This document shows, in pieces, positions 26,785 to 35,236 of a stretch of DNA of 52,998 nt. This DNA comes from Collinsella sp. (GTDB lineage: Bacteria; Actinomycetota; Coriobacteriia; Coriobacteriales; Coriobacteriaceae). The notes beneath the pieces are model-generated. The model searched no databases. It was not told where the DNA came from and worked only from the letters and a program-made list of their open reading frames with translations. How positions within the stretch are numbered: the stretch's first letter is position 1; each line of letters starts with the position of its first letter. The translations under genes were made by a program, and so were the position numbers. The DNA is taken from assembly GCA_014871665.1 (NCBI GenBank), contig WGSL01000005.1, forward strand, positions 1 through 52,998, given 5' to 3'.

Positions 26785-26928
26785 ATGATGTACGGAGCAG
26801 GGCAAGTGCGTGAGCCGCGGTCGTTGGGAAGGCGCATGAGTGATTCCGTGATCGCTGCTGTGTGCACGGGATTGATGGCGGTGCTTTGCATTGCGATGCT
26901 GTGGGCCATGTCGCATGTGGGACAATAG
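26785..26928 (+). CDS. Small single-helix membrane protein (47 residues)
   Basis: A strong ribosome site (AAGGAGGAG, 26775-26783) precedes tandem ATGs at 26785 and 26788. The peptide has a basic, polar head (REPRSLGRR) and one hydrophobic helix (IAAVCTGLMAVLCIAMLWAM), ending at TAG 26926-26928. Nothing similar is named to my knowledge; the ribosome site and amphipathic layout make it a real gene candidate. Confidence 0.55.
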   Translation: MMYGAGQVREPRSLGRRMSDSVIAAVCTGLMAVLCIAMLWAMSHVGQ

Positions 26929-26992
26929 CGGACGGTTGGGTGCTGGCATAAACGGCGCCCCGCGTATTCGTTTTGCTTGTTAAGGAGTGTCC

Positions 26993-27697
26993 ATGGGCGT
27001 CGTCGATCCCTTTTCTGTTGCTCGGGCCGCGGGGCTTGAGCTGACCGGGAAGTCCGAGGGCCTCACGCTCACCGACGGCACGATGGAGCTGCGTGCCGAT
27101 TTCACCCGCATGCTTCCACGGCTCAAGCAGGGCCGTCTGCAGCAAGAGCTGTTGGTAAAGGCTGCGCGCACAAAAGGCATCGAGAGCCCATGGGCGATTG
27201 ACGCCACGGCAGGCTTTGGCGAGGATTCGCTGCTGCTGGCTGCCGCGGGCTTTACCGTCGATCTGTATGAGCAGGATTGCGTGATCGCGGAACTCCTCAA
27301 GGATGCCTTGGATCGCGCGGCAGATGATCCGGCGCTTGCGGCAGCCGTGGCGCGCATGCGCTTACATGCGGGCGAGGATAGCGTTGCCGGCCTTCGCCAT
27401 ACAGCCGAGCTGATCGGGCAGGGCGAGCTCGTGGCTCCCAACGTGGTGTATCTGGACCCCATGTTTCCCGAGCGCACCAAGAGCGCGGCGGTTAAAAAGA
27501 AGTTCCAGCTCTTGCATCATCTGGAACAGCCGTGTGCCGATGAGGAGACGCTGGTCGAAGCTGCGCTTGCGGTGCACCCGCGCAAGGTCGTTATCAAGCG
27601 GCCGGTGAAGGGACCGTTGCTTGCCGGTATGAAGCCGAGCTATCAGCTCGCGGGCAAGGCCGTGCGCTACGACGTTCTGGTGTCGCCGCGTCCGTAA
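26993..27697 (+). CDS. rsmJ: 16S rRNA (guanine1516-N2)-methyltransferase-like (RsmJ)
   Basis: 234 residues. The SAM motif IDATAGFGEDSLLLAAAGF, an acidic second motif (VDLYEQDCVIAELL), the catalytic block VVYLDPMFPERTKSAAVKKKF and the late KVVIKRPVKGP are the RsmJ/YhiQ pattern. RsmJ methylates N2 of G1516 of 16S rRNA. ATG 26993 has AAGGAGT upstream; a GTG two codons earlier is less likely. It is uncommon but known outside Proteobacteria. Confidence 0.82.
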   Translation: MGVVDPFSVARAAGLELTGKSEGLTLTDGTMELRADFTRMLPRLKQGRLQQELLVKAARTKGIESPWAIDATAGFGEDSLLLAAAGFTVDLYEQDCVIAELLKDALDRAADDPALAAAVARMRLHAGEDSVAGLRHTAELIGQGELVAPNVVYLDPMFPERTKSAAVKKKFQLLHHLEQPCADEETLVEAALAVHPRKVVIKRPVKGPLLAGMKPSYQLAGKAVRYDVLVSPRP

Positions 27698-27745
27698 CAC
27701 GTTCATGATGGCTCGCGCTGCGTCAGCACCGCGCCGATGCGACGC

Positions 27746-28042
27746 TTACTTCCAGGGATGCGACGTCAAATGCCACCCGCCACAGTATTCGCATTTGTAG
27801 CAGGCAAGCCCGCGCCTGCCGCGGTTTTCGCAGTCGGCCATAACGGCCTCGGCCTCGGCACGCGTGTCGTAACGGTTTTTGCGCTCGCACGACTTGTAGC
27901 GCCAGGCTTCATCGCGCTCGGCGTCCAGAGCGTCGCGGCGCTCGTCCTCGCGCGCAAACAGGTCGCTCATATCGCCGCCGGTGGCAGCGCCCAAAAACTC
28001 GCTTTTGGCCTTTGACCAGGCGGCTCGCTTTTTGCTTCCCAT
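27746..28042 (-). CDS. Small basic protein with CxxC-type zinc motif
   Basis: 98 residues. The first half is helical and charged. The second half reads CERKNRYDTRAEAEAVMADC, then YKCEYCGGWHLTS: a C-x2-C-x3-H zinc knuckle of the sort found in small phage-like or nucleic-acid-associated proteins. ATG 28042 is preceded by GAAGAGGGG. No function can be assigned. Divergent from the GNAT gene. Confidence 0.7.
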   Translation of the reverse strand: MGSKKRAAWSKAKSEFLGAATGGDMSDLFAREDERRDALDAERDEAWRYKSCERKNRYDTRAEAEAVMADCENRGRRGLACYKCEYCGGWHLTSHPWK

Positions 28043-28119
28043 CTGCTTCGCGCCCCTCTTCAAACGCTGGTATCATTGCTCAATCAAAGTGATACCAATA
28101 AACGTGAGGTCGCCGCGTG

Positions 28120-28608
28120 ATGATCAGAAAAACCCTCGATACCGACATTCCCGTCGTCATGGCTATCTATGACGCCGCCCGCGCCTTTATGCGCGCGCAC
28201 GGTAATGCCACGCAGTGGCCGGTGGGTACGCCCTCGGCGGAGCAGCTGGCTGCCGATATCGCCGCCGGTGGCAGCTATGTGTGCGAAGTCGACGGCCGCG
28301 TGGTGGCGACGTTCGCCTTTTTGCCGGGCCCGGACGAGTGCTACGACGTAATTGAGGACGGCCAATGGCGCAGTGACGCCCCGTACGCCGTGCTACACCG
28401 TGTGGCGTCCGACGGCACCGCGCACGGTATCGCGGCTGCGATGTTTGCCTTTGCCAAGGAGCATGCCGACCACCTGCGCATCGATACGCATCGGGGTAAC
28501 CTACCCATGCAGGGTGCGAGCATCAAGGCGGGGTTTGAGCGCGCTGGCATCGTGTATGTGTCCGACGGTACCCCGCGCGTGGCGTTTGACTGGCTGCGTG
28601 AGGCATAA
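28120..28608 (+). CDS. GNAT-family N-acetyltransferase
   Basis: 162 residues in the GNAT fold: MIRKTLDTDIPVVMAIYDAAR, a central strand VCEVDGRVVATFAFL, a degenerate acetyl-CoA loop (HRVASDGTAHGIAAAMFAFA in place of Q/RxxGxG/A) and a final N-x-x-M-Q segment (HRGNLPMQGASIKAGFERAG). Acetylates an amine of unknown identity. Either GTG 28117 or ATG 28120 could start; GAGGT lies upstream. Confidence 0.85.
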   Translation: MIRKTLDTDIPVVMAIYDAARAFMRAHGNATQWPVGTPSAEQLAADIAAGGSYVCEVDGRVVATFAFLPGPDECYDVIEDGQWRSDAPYAVLHRVASDGTAHGIAAAMFAFAKEHADHLRIDTHRGNLPMQGASIKAGFERAGIVYVSDGTPRVAFDWLREA

Positions 28609-28645
28609 GAGCGGGGACGCGCACCAACACTCCGCGTAAGCGAAG

Positions 28646-28669
28646 ATGGCCCCGGGTGGGGCCATTTTT
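28646..28669. terminator. Intrinsic terminator between GNAT and mscL
   Basis: ATGGCCCC (28646-28653), loop GGGT, GGGGCCAT (28658-28665), then TTTT. It serves the GNAT transcript; mscL converges on it. Confidence 0.85.
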
Positions 28670-28726
28670 GATTGCTGCGTTGTTTGGCAAGGTAGCGGAT
28701 GCTGCGCGCTGTCGGCTCTAAGGCAG

Positions 28727-29152
28727 CTACGCCCGGGGCAGCTCGCTTCCGCAGTGGCAACACTTGGTCGCGCCTTCGTGCACCTCTTCCAAGCAATACG
28801 GGCAGACGGGCGCCGGTGCGGCTTCCTCGGCGGTGGCGCCGGCGAGCTTGTCTCCAATTTCCTGCGCTTTGTTGAAAGCCTTGACGATGGCAAAGACAAT
28901 CGCCGCCACAATCAAAAAGTTGATGCACGCGCCGATAAACGCACCAAAGTCGATATTGGTGCCCGGCACCACCAACCCCGAGATCTCGGTGGCGCTGCCG
29001 CCGGCAATCACGGAGATAAGCGGGTTGATGATGTTATCGGTAAGCGAGGTCACGATGGCGGTGAATGCGCCGCCGATAATCACGCCGACGGCCATGTCTA
29101 TCACGTTGCCGCGATTGATGAATTCCTTGAACTCGTTGAGCAATGCCTTCAT
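28727..29152 (-). CDS. mscL: Large-conductance mechanosensitive channel with C-terminal zinc ribbon
   Basis: 141 residues. MscL opens under membrane tension to release solutes. The N-terminal amphipathic helix and TM1 (MKALLNEFKEFINRGNVIDMAVGVIIGGAFT) and TM2 (GACINFLIVAAIVFAIVKAFN) are canonical. The usual C-terminal helix bundle is replaced after an Ala/Pro linker by CPYCLEEVHEGATKCCHCGSEL, a two-CxxC zinc ribbon. ATG 29152 has AGGAACC upstream; the longer frame to 29239 is unlikely. Confidence 0.93.
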   Translation of the reverse strand: MKALLNEFKEFINRGNVIDMAVGVIIGGAFTAIVTSLTDNIINPLISVIAGGSATEISGLVVPGTNIDFGAFIGACINFLIVAAIVFAIVKAFNKAQEIGDKLAGATAEEAAPAPVCPYCLEEVHEGATKCCHCGSELPRA

Positions 29153-29397
29153 GGTGGTTCCTCGCTGTTGTGGGAATCGCGTCGTTGCCGACCCAGATGA
29201 GCCCGGGCAGACAAAAAGGGGAGGTACCGGCTTTCGCAAGGCGCGAACCTACGAAAATCGCCGCGCGGCAACGCGGGGCGATGAGCTCGGTCGGGGGATA
29301 GGGCCCGCTTCGCCCGCCGGCCCGTAAATTGTATCATCCAGTGTGGAACGAGGACGCCCGTTGCCGCGTGCGATGGTCTTGTAATAAGAGGAGAGCC

Positions 29398-31407
29398 ATG
29401 TCGAAGCAAGCGGTCGTCGGAATCTTGGCGCATGTCGATGCCGGCAAGACCACGTTGGCCGAGGCCATGCTGTTCAACGCGGGTCGCATTCGCAAGCGCG
29501 GCCGCGTGGACGATGGCGATTCGCATTTGGACACTAACGCGATCGAGCGCGAGCGTGGCATTACGATTTTCTCGTCGCAGGCCGTGCTCGATCATGGCGA
29601 CACCCACGTCATGCTCGTGGATGCACCGGGACATGTCGATTTTTCTGCCGAGGCGGAGCGCACATTGCGCGCGCTCGACTACGCGATTTTGGTTGTGGGC
29701 GCCAACGATGGCGTGCAGGGGCATACCGAAACCCTGTGGCGTCTTCTTGCGCGCTATGACATCCCAACGTTCATCTTTATCAACAAGATCGATTTGGAGA
29801 ATCCCGGCCACGATGTTTTGCTGGCACAGCTTGGGCAGCGTCTTTCTGAGGGCTGCCTGGATGCTAACGAACTGTTGGCGGGCGGTGCCGTTCAGGAGGA
29901 CGCTGCTGCGTTGGACGAAGCGGCGCTCGAGGAGTTTCTTGAAGTGGGTGGGCTTTCCGTCGCAACGCTGTCACGCATGGTTGCCGAGCGTAAATTGTTT
30001 CCCTGCTTTGCTGGCTCGGCGCTCAGGGACCAGGGCGTGGACGAGCTACTGGACGACATGTGTACGCTGATGCGTGAACAGGCGTGGCTCCCGGAGTTTG
30101 CCGCACGCGTCTACCGCGTGAGCCGCGGGGATCGCGGTGAGCGCTTGGCTTGGGTTAAAGTGACCGGCGGCACGCTGCGCGCAAAACAGACGATTAACGG
30201 ACGTTCCGGTGCCGAGGCATGGGAGCAGAAGGTCGATCAGGTGCGCATCTATAACGGCGAAAAGTATGAGCTTGCCCAAGAAGTTGCCGCTGGCGGTATT
30301 TGTGCCGTGACGGGTCTTGCGCACGTTCGCCCGGGGGACGCCCTGGGCGCGGAGCCTGCGGGCGATGCACCTGTCATTGCGCCGGTCCTCACCTATACGG
30401 TGCTTCCGGGCGAACACGATGTCCATGCGGTGTTCAAAGCGCTGACTGAGTTGGCGGACGAAGATCCCATGCTCGGCGTAAGCTGGAACACGCATCTTGA
30501 ACAAATACATCTGCAGCTCATGGGAGCGGTGCAGCTCGAGGTCGTGCAGCGCGTGCTGGCCGATCGTTTTGGCCTTGCGGTCGAGTTTGAGCCCGGCGGC
30601 ATCCTCTATAAGGAGACGATTTCGCAGCCGGTCGAGGGCGTGGGCCACTTTGAGCCACTGCGCCATTATGCCGAGGTGCATCTGAGCCTGGAGCCGTTGC
30701 CAGCGGGTTCGGGCGTGCAGTTTGGCACCGTGACCTCGACCGACGAGCTCGATCTTAACTGGCAGCGTCTGGCACTTACTAACGCCATGGAGCGCGATCA
30801 CCTGGGCGTGCTGACCGGCTCGCCCATCACCGATGTACGCATTACGCTCACAGGTGGCCGTGCGCATGCCAAACACACCGAGGGCGGCGACTTTCGCCAG
30901 GCCACGTACCGCGCGATTCGCCAGGGTTTGATGCAGGCGCGTGAGGCCGGCGCGGCGGTGCTGCTGGAGCCGTGGTATCGCTTTGAGCTCGAGGTGCCGG
31001 GGGAGTGCGTGGGCCGGGCGCTTTCAGATGCCACGCGCATGGGTGCCGAGTACGAGCCGCCGACGATGGCGGGGGACCGGGCGAAGCTTGTGGGTCGCGT
31101 GCCGGCATCCGAGGTGCAGGACTATGCCCTGGAGGTAGCTGCCTACACAAGCGGCCGCGGTCATCTGTACCTGGAGTTCGCCGGTTATGCGGCTTGCCAT
31201 GATGCCGAGCGCGTAATCGAGACGGCCGCCTATGAGCCCGAGGCCGATCTGCCCAACACGCCTGATTCGGTCTTTTGCTCTCACGGTGCCGGTTACACGG
31301 TCAAATGGTACGACGTACCCGCCGCGGCGCACGTAAAGGTCGATCCCTCCACCTTCCGCCCCTGGCGAGCAGCAGATGCCGAGTTTTTCGGCCACATGTG
31401 CCATTAG
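29398..31407 (+). CDS. Tet(M)-like ribosomal protection family GTPase
   Basis: 669 residues, EF-G/RPP architecture. G1 AHVDAGKT at residues 11-18, G2 ERERGITI, G3 DAPGHVDF, G4 NKID, followed by domains II-V (KQTINGRSGAEAWEQKV, VQRVLADRFGLAVEFEPGGILYKET, GRVPASEVQDYALEVAAYTSGRG). The size (tet genes are about 640) and text are closest to the tetracycline ribosomal protection proteins, but divergence in domain IV means the role may be that of an intrinsic translation factor. ATG 29398 follows AAGAGGAG. No mobility genes are near, so recent acquisition is not indicated. Confidence 0.8.
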   Translation: MSKQAVVGILAHVDAGKTTLAEAMLFNAGRIRKRGRVDDGDSHLDTNAIERERGITIFSSQAVLDHGDTHVMLVDAPGHVDFSAEAERTLRALDYAILVVGANDGVQGHTETLWRLLARYDIPTFIFINKIDLENPGHDVLLAQLGQRLSEGCLDANELLAGGAVQEDAAALDEAALEEFLEVGGLSVATLSRMVAERKLFPCFAGSALRDQGVDELLDDMCTLMREQAWLPEFAARVYRVSRGDRGERLAWVKVTGGTLRAKQTINGRSGAEAWEQKVDQVRIYNGEKYELAQEVAAGGICAVTGLAHVRPGDALGAEPAGDAPVIAPVLTYTVLPGEHDVHAVFKALTELADEDPMLGVSWNTHLEQIHLQLMGAVQLEVVQRVLADRFGLAVEFEPGGILYKETISQPVEGVGHFEPLRHYAEVHLSLEPLPAGSGVQFGTVTSTDELDLNWQRLALTNAMERDHLGVLTGSPITDVRITLTGGRAHAKHTEGGDFRQATYRAIRQGLMQAREAGAAVLLEPWYRFELEVPGECVGRALSDATRMGAEYEPPTMAGDRAKLVGRVPASEVQDYALEVAAYTSGRGHLYLEFAGYAACHDAERVIETAAYEPEADLPNTPDSVFCSHGAGYTVKWYDVPAAAHVKVDPSTFRPWRAADAEFFGHMCH

Positions 31408-31411
31408 GGGA

Positions 31412-31499
31412 CGGGGTAGAAATGGTAGGTTTTCTGGTCCTCTAGCCCTTGACAAATTGGTTTTGGTGCCAGCGTGACAAATTGTCAGTCCCTTTGTCA
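31412..31499. repeat. Degenerate GGGACAG-type hairpins upstream of the ATPase gene
   Basis: GGTAGGTTTT near 31424 repeats the right arm of the hairpin at 26053 without its partner. TGACAAA (31475-31481) and TTTGTCA (31493-31499) bracket a CAGTCCC segment, the inverse of GGGACTG. These look like decayed members of the same repeat family. Confidence 0.45.
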
Positions 31500-31503
31500 G
31501 ATT

Positions 31504-31537
31504 AAGTTGGTATAACTCGGTACAAGTTGGTATAACT
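31504..31537. repeat. Two direct repeats AAGTTGGTATAACT, 20-bp period
   Basis: Identical 14-mers at 31504-31517 and 31524-31537, exactly 20 bp apart, end 33 bp before the ATPase ATG. A spacing near two helical turns would place both on one DNA face. Confidence 0.85.
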
Positions 31538-31570
31538 ATTGCCAGGGTTTGCCAATCCGAGGAGTCCGAC

Positions 31571-32689
31571 ATGAATCCAAATCCCTTTAAGCCCACTGCC
31601 GGCAAGCGGCCCCCGATACTCATCGGCCGCGAGTCGGTCATCGAAGATTTTGAGGAAGGACTCGACAACGGCGCTGGAGCGCCGGGCAGGCTCATGCTCA
31701 TTACGGGAAATCGCGGCTGCGGCAAGACGGTTCTCCTGCGGGAGCTGCAACGTCTAGCCAGCGAGCGCGGATGGGCGGTTGTCTCCGATTCCGCGTCGCT
31801 TGGCTTATGCGACCGCTTGGCCGATGCGCTTCGCTCGAATAAACCCGTTGTGACGTCAATGGAGTTCGGTCCGTCGTTTGGTCGGATGTCGGTCGAGGCG
31901 GCGCGAGCAAAGGGCGAGACGTTGCGAGGGCTGGTCAACGAGCGCCTCAAGAGGCTCGGTCTAGGCAAGGGCATACTGTTTGCGATTGACGAGGCACAAT
32001 CGGCGTCTATCGAGGAACTGGCGGCTCTTGCCGTTCTCTATCAGCAGGTGCTCGGAGACCAGGATGCCACGGGCTTGCCCGATAGCGACCAGCGTGGTCT
32101 TGCGCTGGTGTTTGCCGGCTTACCCAGTATGGTTGACGATCTGCTCGAAGAGCCGAGCGTGACGTTTTTGCGGCGTGCCCAGCAGCGTACGCTGGGGGCG
32201 ATTTCTTTGCCCGAGGTGCGCGATTCATATATCCAGACGGTCAAAAACGCTGGTCTTTACGTTGACGCGGGGACGGCGGACCTTGCGGCACACAAGAGCA
32301 TGGGGCATCCCTATATGGTTCAGCTGGTGGGATATTACATGTGGCGGTCTGCCGTTCGGCGTGACTCGCAGGTCATTGAAGTGTGCGATGTCGAGGCTGG
32401 CTACGCCGATGCCGTCTCCGAGTTCTATGAAGCGGTCGACGCGCCCCTGTATTACGGGTTGCGCAGTCCGCAACGCCTCTTTATCGAGGCCATGGCTGCT
32501 GACGAGGGTAAGCCGACGCGCATGGCGGATATCATTGAGCGTTGCGATCGCACCCAGAGCTGGGCGAGTAAATATCGCGCAAGCTTGATTCGCGAGCGAG
32601 TCATCGAGGCTGCCGGATACGGCCTCGTCCGGTTTACCGTGCCCATGCTGGGCGCGTACATTCGAGATCGCATTTTATGGCATGAGTAG
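31571..32689 (+). CDS. STAND-type ATPase with C-terminal winged helix
   Basis: 372 residues. Walker A TGNRGCGKTVLLREL (near 45), Walker B GILFAIDEAQSA (near 135), sensor-like LVFAGLPSMVDDLLEE, a FLRRAQQRTLGAI arginine-rich strand, then MVQLVGYYMW. The last 80 residues (TRMADIIERCDRTQSWASKYRASLI, YGLVRFTVP) read as a winged helix. It is a paralogue of the 35237 gene. It overlaps the uvrA-like gene by 8 bases, so both are one transcript. A DNA-binding ATPase that acts on its own promoter repeats is an inference. Confidence 0.85.
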   Translation: MNPNPFKPTAGKRPPILIGRESVIEDFEEGLDNGAGAPGRLMLITGNRGCGKTVLLRELQRLASERGWAVVSDSASLGLCDRLADALRSNKPVVTSMEFGPSFGRMSVEAARAKGETLRGLVNERLKRLGLGKGILFAIDEAQSASIEELAALAVLYQQVLGDQDATGLPDSDQRGLALVFAGLPSMVDDLLEEPSVTFLRRAQQRTLGAISLPEVRDSYIQTVKNAGLYVDAGTADLAAHKSMGHPYMVQLVGYYMWRSAVRRDSQVIEVCDVEAGYADAVSEFYEAVDAPLYYGLRSPQRLFIEAMAADEGKPTRMADIIERCDRTQSWASKYRASLIRERVIEAAGYGLVRFTVPMLGAYIRDRILWHE

Positions 32690-35195
32690 GGTGATAAAGG
32701 TGATGGAACAGAAGATGAGCCCGCGGGCTATCGAGGTGCGTGGCGCGCGTGTACATAACCTCAAGGACATCGATATCGATATTCCGCTGGGAAAGCTCGT
32801 GGGTATTGCCGGCGTGTCGGGTTCGGGCAAGAGTTCGCTGGCGCTGGGGGTTCTTTATGCCGAGGGCTCGCGTCGCTACCTGGAGGCGCTAAGCACCTAT
32901 ACCCGCCGTCGTCTAACGCAGGCCGAACATGCCCAGGTGGACGAGGTGCTGCACGTGCCGGCGGCGCTCGCATTGCATCAGCGCCCCAGCGTGCCGGGCG
33001 TGCGTTCTACCTTTGGCACCATGACCGAGCTCAACAATAGCCTGCGTCTGCTCTTTAGCCGTTGCGCCCATCACGTATGCCCGCATTGCGGGGCGCGTTT
33101 GGAGCCGAGCCTTAACGTGGCCGCAGGCCTGTCGCTCACGTGTCCGACGTGCGGCCGCGAGTTCTACGCGCCGAGTGCCGAGGACCTTGCCTTTAATAGC
33201 GGTGGTGCGTGCCCTACCTGCGGCGGCACCGGTGTCATGCGCGAGGTGGACGAGGCGAGCCTGGTGCCCGACGAGTCAAAGACCATCAACGAGGGCGCAG
33301 TGCTTCCCTGGGGTACGCTCATGTGGGATCTGATGAAGCAAGTGGCCGGCGAGATGGGCGTGCGTACCGACGTGCCGTTTAACCAGCTCACGCCTCAAGA
33401 GCGCGACATCGTGTTCCACGGCCCGGCGGTTAAGAAGCACATTCTTTACGTTCCCAAAAACGGCGAGGGTGCCACGCCGCTCGACTTCACCTATTACAAC
33501 GCCGTCTATACCGTCGAGAATGCGCTCGCCAAGGTCAAGGACGATAAGGGCTTAAAACGCGTTGCGCGCTTTTTGCGCGAGGGCCCATGCCGTGATTGCG
33601 ACGGTACGCGTCTCTCCGAGGCTGCGCGCCAGCCCCAGGTGCGCGGTATCAATCTGTCACAGGCGGCGGCCATGACGCTTGGTGATGCGATTGAGTGGGT
33701 GCGCGGGGTGCCCGCATCCTTGCCGCCCGAGATGCGGCCCATGGCAGCGGATATCTGCGATTCGTTTTTGGGCACGGCTCGTCGTCTGGTCGACCTGGGT
33801 CTCGATTACCTTTCGCTCGATCGCGCCGGTGCCACGCTCTCCACGGGTGAGCGTCAGCGCGTGCAGCTCGCCCGTGTGGTGCGTAACCGATCGACGGGCG
33901 TGCTCTATGTACTGGACGAGCCTTCGATCGGCTTGCACCCTGCCAATGTCGACGGCTTGGTGGGTGTGATGCGCGACCTAGTGGGCGACGGCAACACCGT
34001 GGTTGTTGTCGACCACGATACGCGCGTGTTGGCGGAGGCTGATTATCTGGTTGAGATGGGCCCCGTTGCCGGAGCAGGCGGCGGCAATGTGATCGCCGCT
34101 GGTACGGTTGACGAGGTCGAACAATCGCAGGGCAGCCGCATCGCACCGTTTTTGCGCGCAGACCCCAAGCGTTTGCGCCCGCGGGTGGCTGACGACGAAA
34201 TGTTCGATCAAGGCCATATCCGCATGGCGACCGATGTCATCCATACCGTCAAACCGCTCGAAGTCGATATACCGCGCGGTCGCCTTGTCACGGTGACGGG
34301 CGTTTCGGGTTCGGGCAAGACAACCCTGGTGCTCGAGACGCTCATCCCTGCACTCAAGGCTCAGGCAACTGGCGCGCGCCTGCCAAGCCATGTGCGCAGG
34401 GTCGACGCCGAGGGCATCGCACGCGCCAACCTGATTGACGCCACGCCCATCGGCGCCAACGTGCGCTCGACGGTGGCGACTTATGCCGACATCCATGACG
34501 AGCTGCGCCGCGCCTTCGCCCGTACGTCTGAGGCTAAGGCAGCCGGCTACAAGGCAGGCGCCTTTAGCTACAACACCGGCGCCTTGCGCTGCCCTACGTG
34601 CGACGGCACGGGCTCGATATCACTCGACGTGCAGTTTTTGCCCGATGTCGAGATCGTCTGCCCGGCATGTCGCGGCTCACGTTATGCAGACGCGGCTTCG
34701 CATATCCATCGCGAGGGCAAGGACGGGAGCTTGCTTACGTTGCCGCAGCTCATGGATATGAGTGTGGATGAGGCCATCGACGCCACACTGGGACTCAAGA
34801 AGGTTCAGACGCGCTTACAGACCTTGCACGACCTGGGCTTGGGTTATCTCACGCTCGGTGAACCCACGCCGGCGCTTTCGGGCGGCGAGGCACAGCGTCT
34901 TAAGCTTGCGAGCGAGATGGGCCGCGTGCAGGACGATGCCGTATTCGTATTCGACGAGCCCACGATCGGCCTACATCCGCTCGATGTTCAGGTGTTGTTG
35001 AGTGTGTTCGATGGCCTCGTTGCCAAGGGCGCCACGGTTATCGTGATTGAACACGATCTCGACCTTATCCGTAACGCCGATTACGTGATCGACATGGGCC
35101 CGGGCGGTGGCGATGCGGGCGGGCAAATCGTCTGTGCCGGCACGCCGGGGGACATCGCGGCCTGCTCCAAGAGCATTACCGGACGTTATCTATAA
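32682..35195 (+). CDS. Class II UvrA-like excinuclease ATPase
   Basis: 837 residues, about 100 shorter than canonical UvrA. Two ABC modules: Walker A GVSGSGKSSLALGV (about 43) and GVSGSGKTTLVLET; signatures ATLSTGERQRVQLA (degenerate, T for G) and PALSGGEAQRLKLA; Walker B VLYVLDEPSIGLHP and VFVFDEPTIGLHP; zinc fingers CPTCGREF...CPTCGGTG and CPTCDGTG...CPACRGSR. The UvrB-binding domain that should follow the first CPHC motif is missing. This defines UvrA2-type proteins, linked in other bacteria to drug tolerance or damage resistance. Starts at 32682 (overlap) and 32703 are both possible. Confidence 0.9.
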   Translation: MSRVIKVMEQKMSPRAIEVRGARVHNLKDIDIDIPLGKLVGIAGVSGSGKSSLALGVLYAEGSRRYLEALSTYTRRRLTQAEHAQVDEVLHVPAALALHQRPSVPGVRSTFGTMTELNNSLRLLFSRCAHHVCPHCGARLEPSLNVAAGLSLTCPTCGREFYAPSAEDLAFNSGGACPTCGGTGVMREVDEASLVPDESKTINEGAVLPWGTLMWDLMKQVAGEMGVRTDVPFNQLTPQERDIVFHGPAVKKHILYVPKNGEGATPLDFTYYNAVYTVENALAKVKDDKGLKRVARFLREGPCRDCDGTRLSEAARQPQVRGINLSQAAAMTLGDAIEWVRGVPASLPPEMRPMAADICDSFLGTARRLVDLGLDYLSLDRAGATLSTGERQRVQLARVVRNRSTGVLYVLDEPSIGLHPANVDGLVGVMRDLVGDGNTVVVVDHDTRVLAEADYLVEMGPVAGAGGGNVIAAGTVDEVEQSQGSRIAPFLRADPKRLRPRVADDEMFDQGHIRMATDVIHTVKPLEVDIPRGRLVTVTGVSGSGKTTLVLETLIPALKAQATGARLPSHVRRVDAEGIARANLIDATPIGANVRSTVATYADIHDELRRAFARTSEAKAAGYKAGAFSYNTGALRCPTCDGTGSISLDVQFLPDVEIVCPACRGSRYADAASHIHREGKDGSLLTLPQLMDMSVDEAIDATLGLKKVQTRLQTLHDLGLGYLTLGEPTPALSGGEAQRLKLASEMGRVQDDAVFVFDEPTIGLHPLDVQVLLSVFDGLVAKGATVIVIEHDLDLIRNADYVIDMGPGGGDAGGQIVCAGTPGDIAACSKSITGRYL

Positions 35196-35198
35196 CCG

Positions 35199-35231
35199 AA
35201 TGCGACAAAGGGACAGTCCCTTTGTCGCATT
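35199..35231. repeat. GGGACAG hairpin, copy B (perfect 15-bp stem)
   Basis: AATGCGACAAAGGGA (35199-35213), loop CAG, TCCCTTTGTCGCATT (35217-35231), perfect. It sits between the convergent uvrA-like and ATPase genes and may end transcription from both sides although it lacks a U-run. Confidence 0.9.
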
Positions 35232-35236
35232 GATAC

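Noticed and set aside
29398..31407. Recently acquired tetracycline resistance gene
   Set aside because: No mobile element, no leader peptide and housekeeping-like base composition; only family membership is supported.
35199..35231. Intrinsic terminator of the uvrA-like gene
   Set aside because: Perfect stem but no U-run and it belongs to the GGGACAG hairpin family found also in non-terminator positions; termination is possible but not shown.
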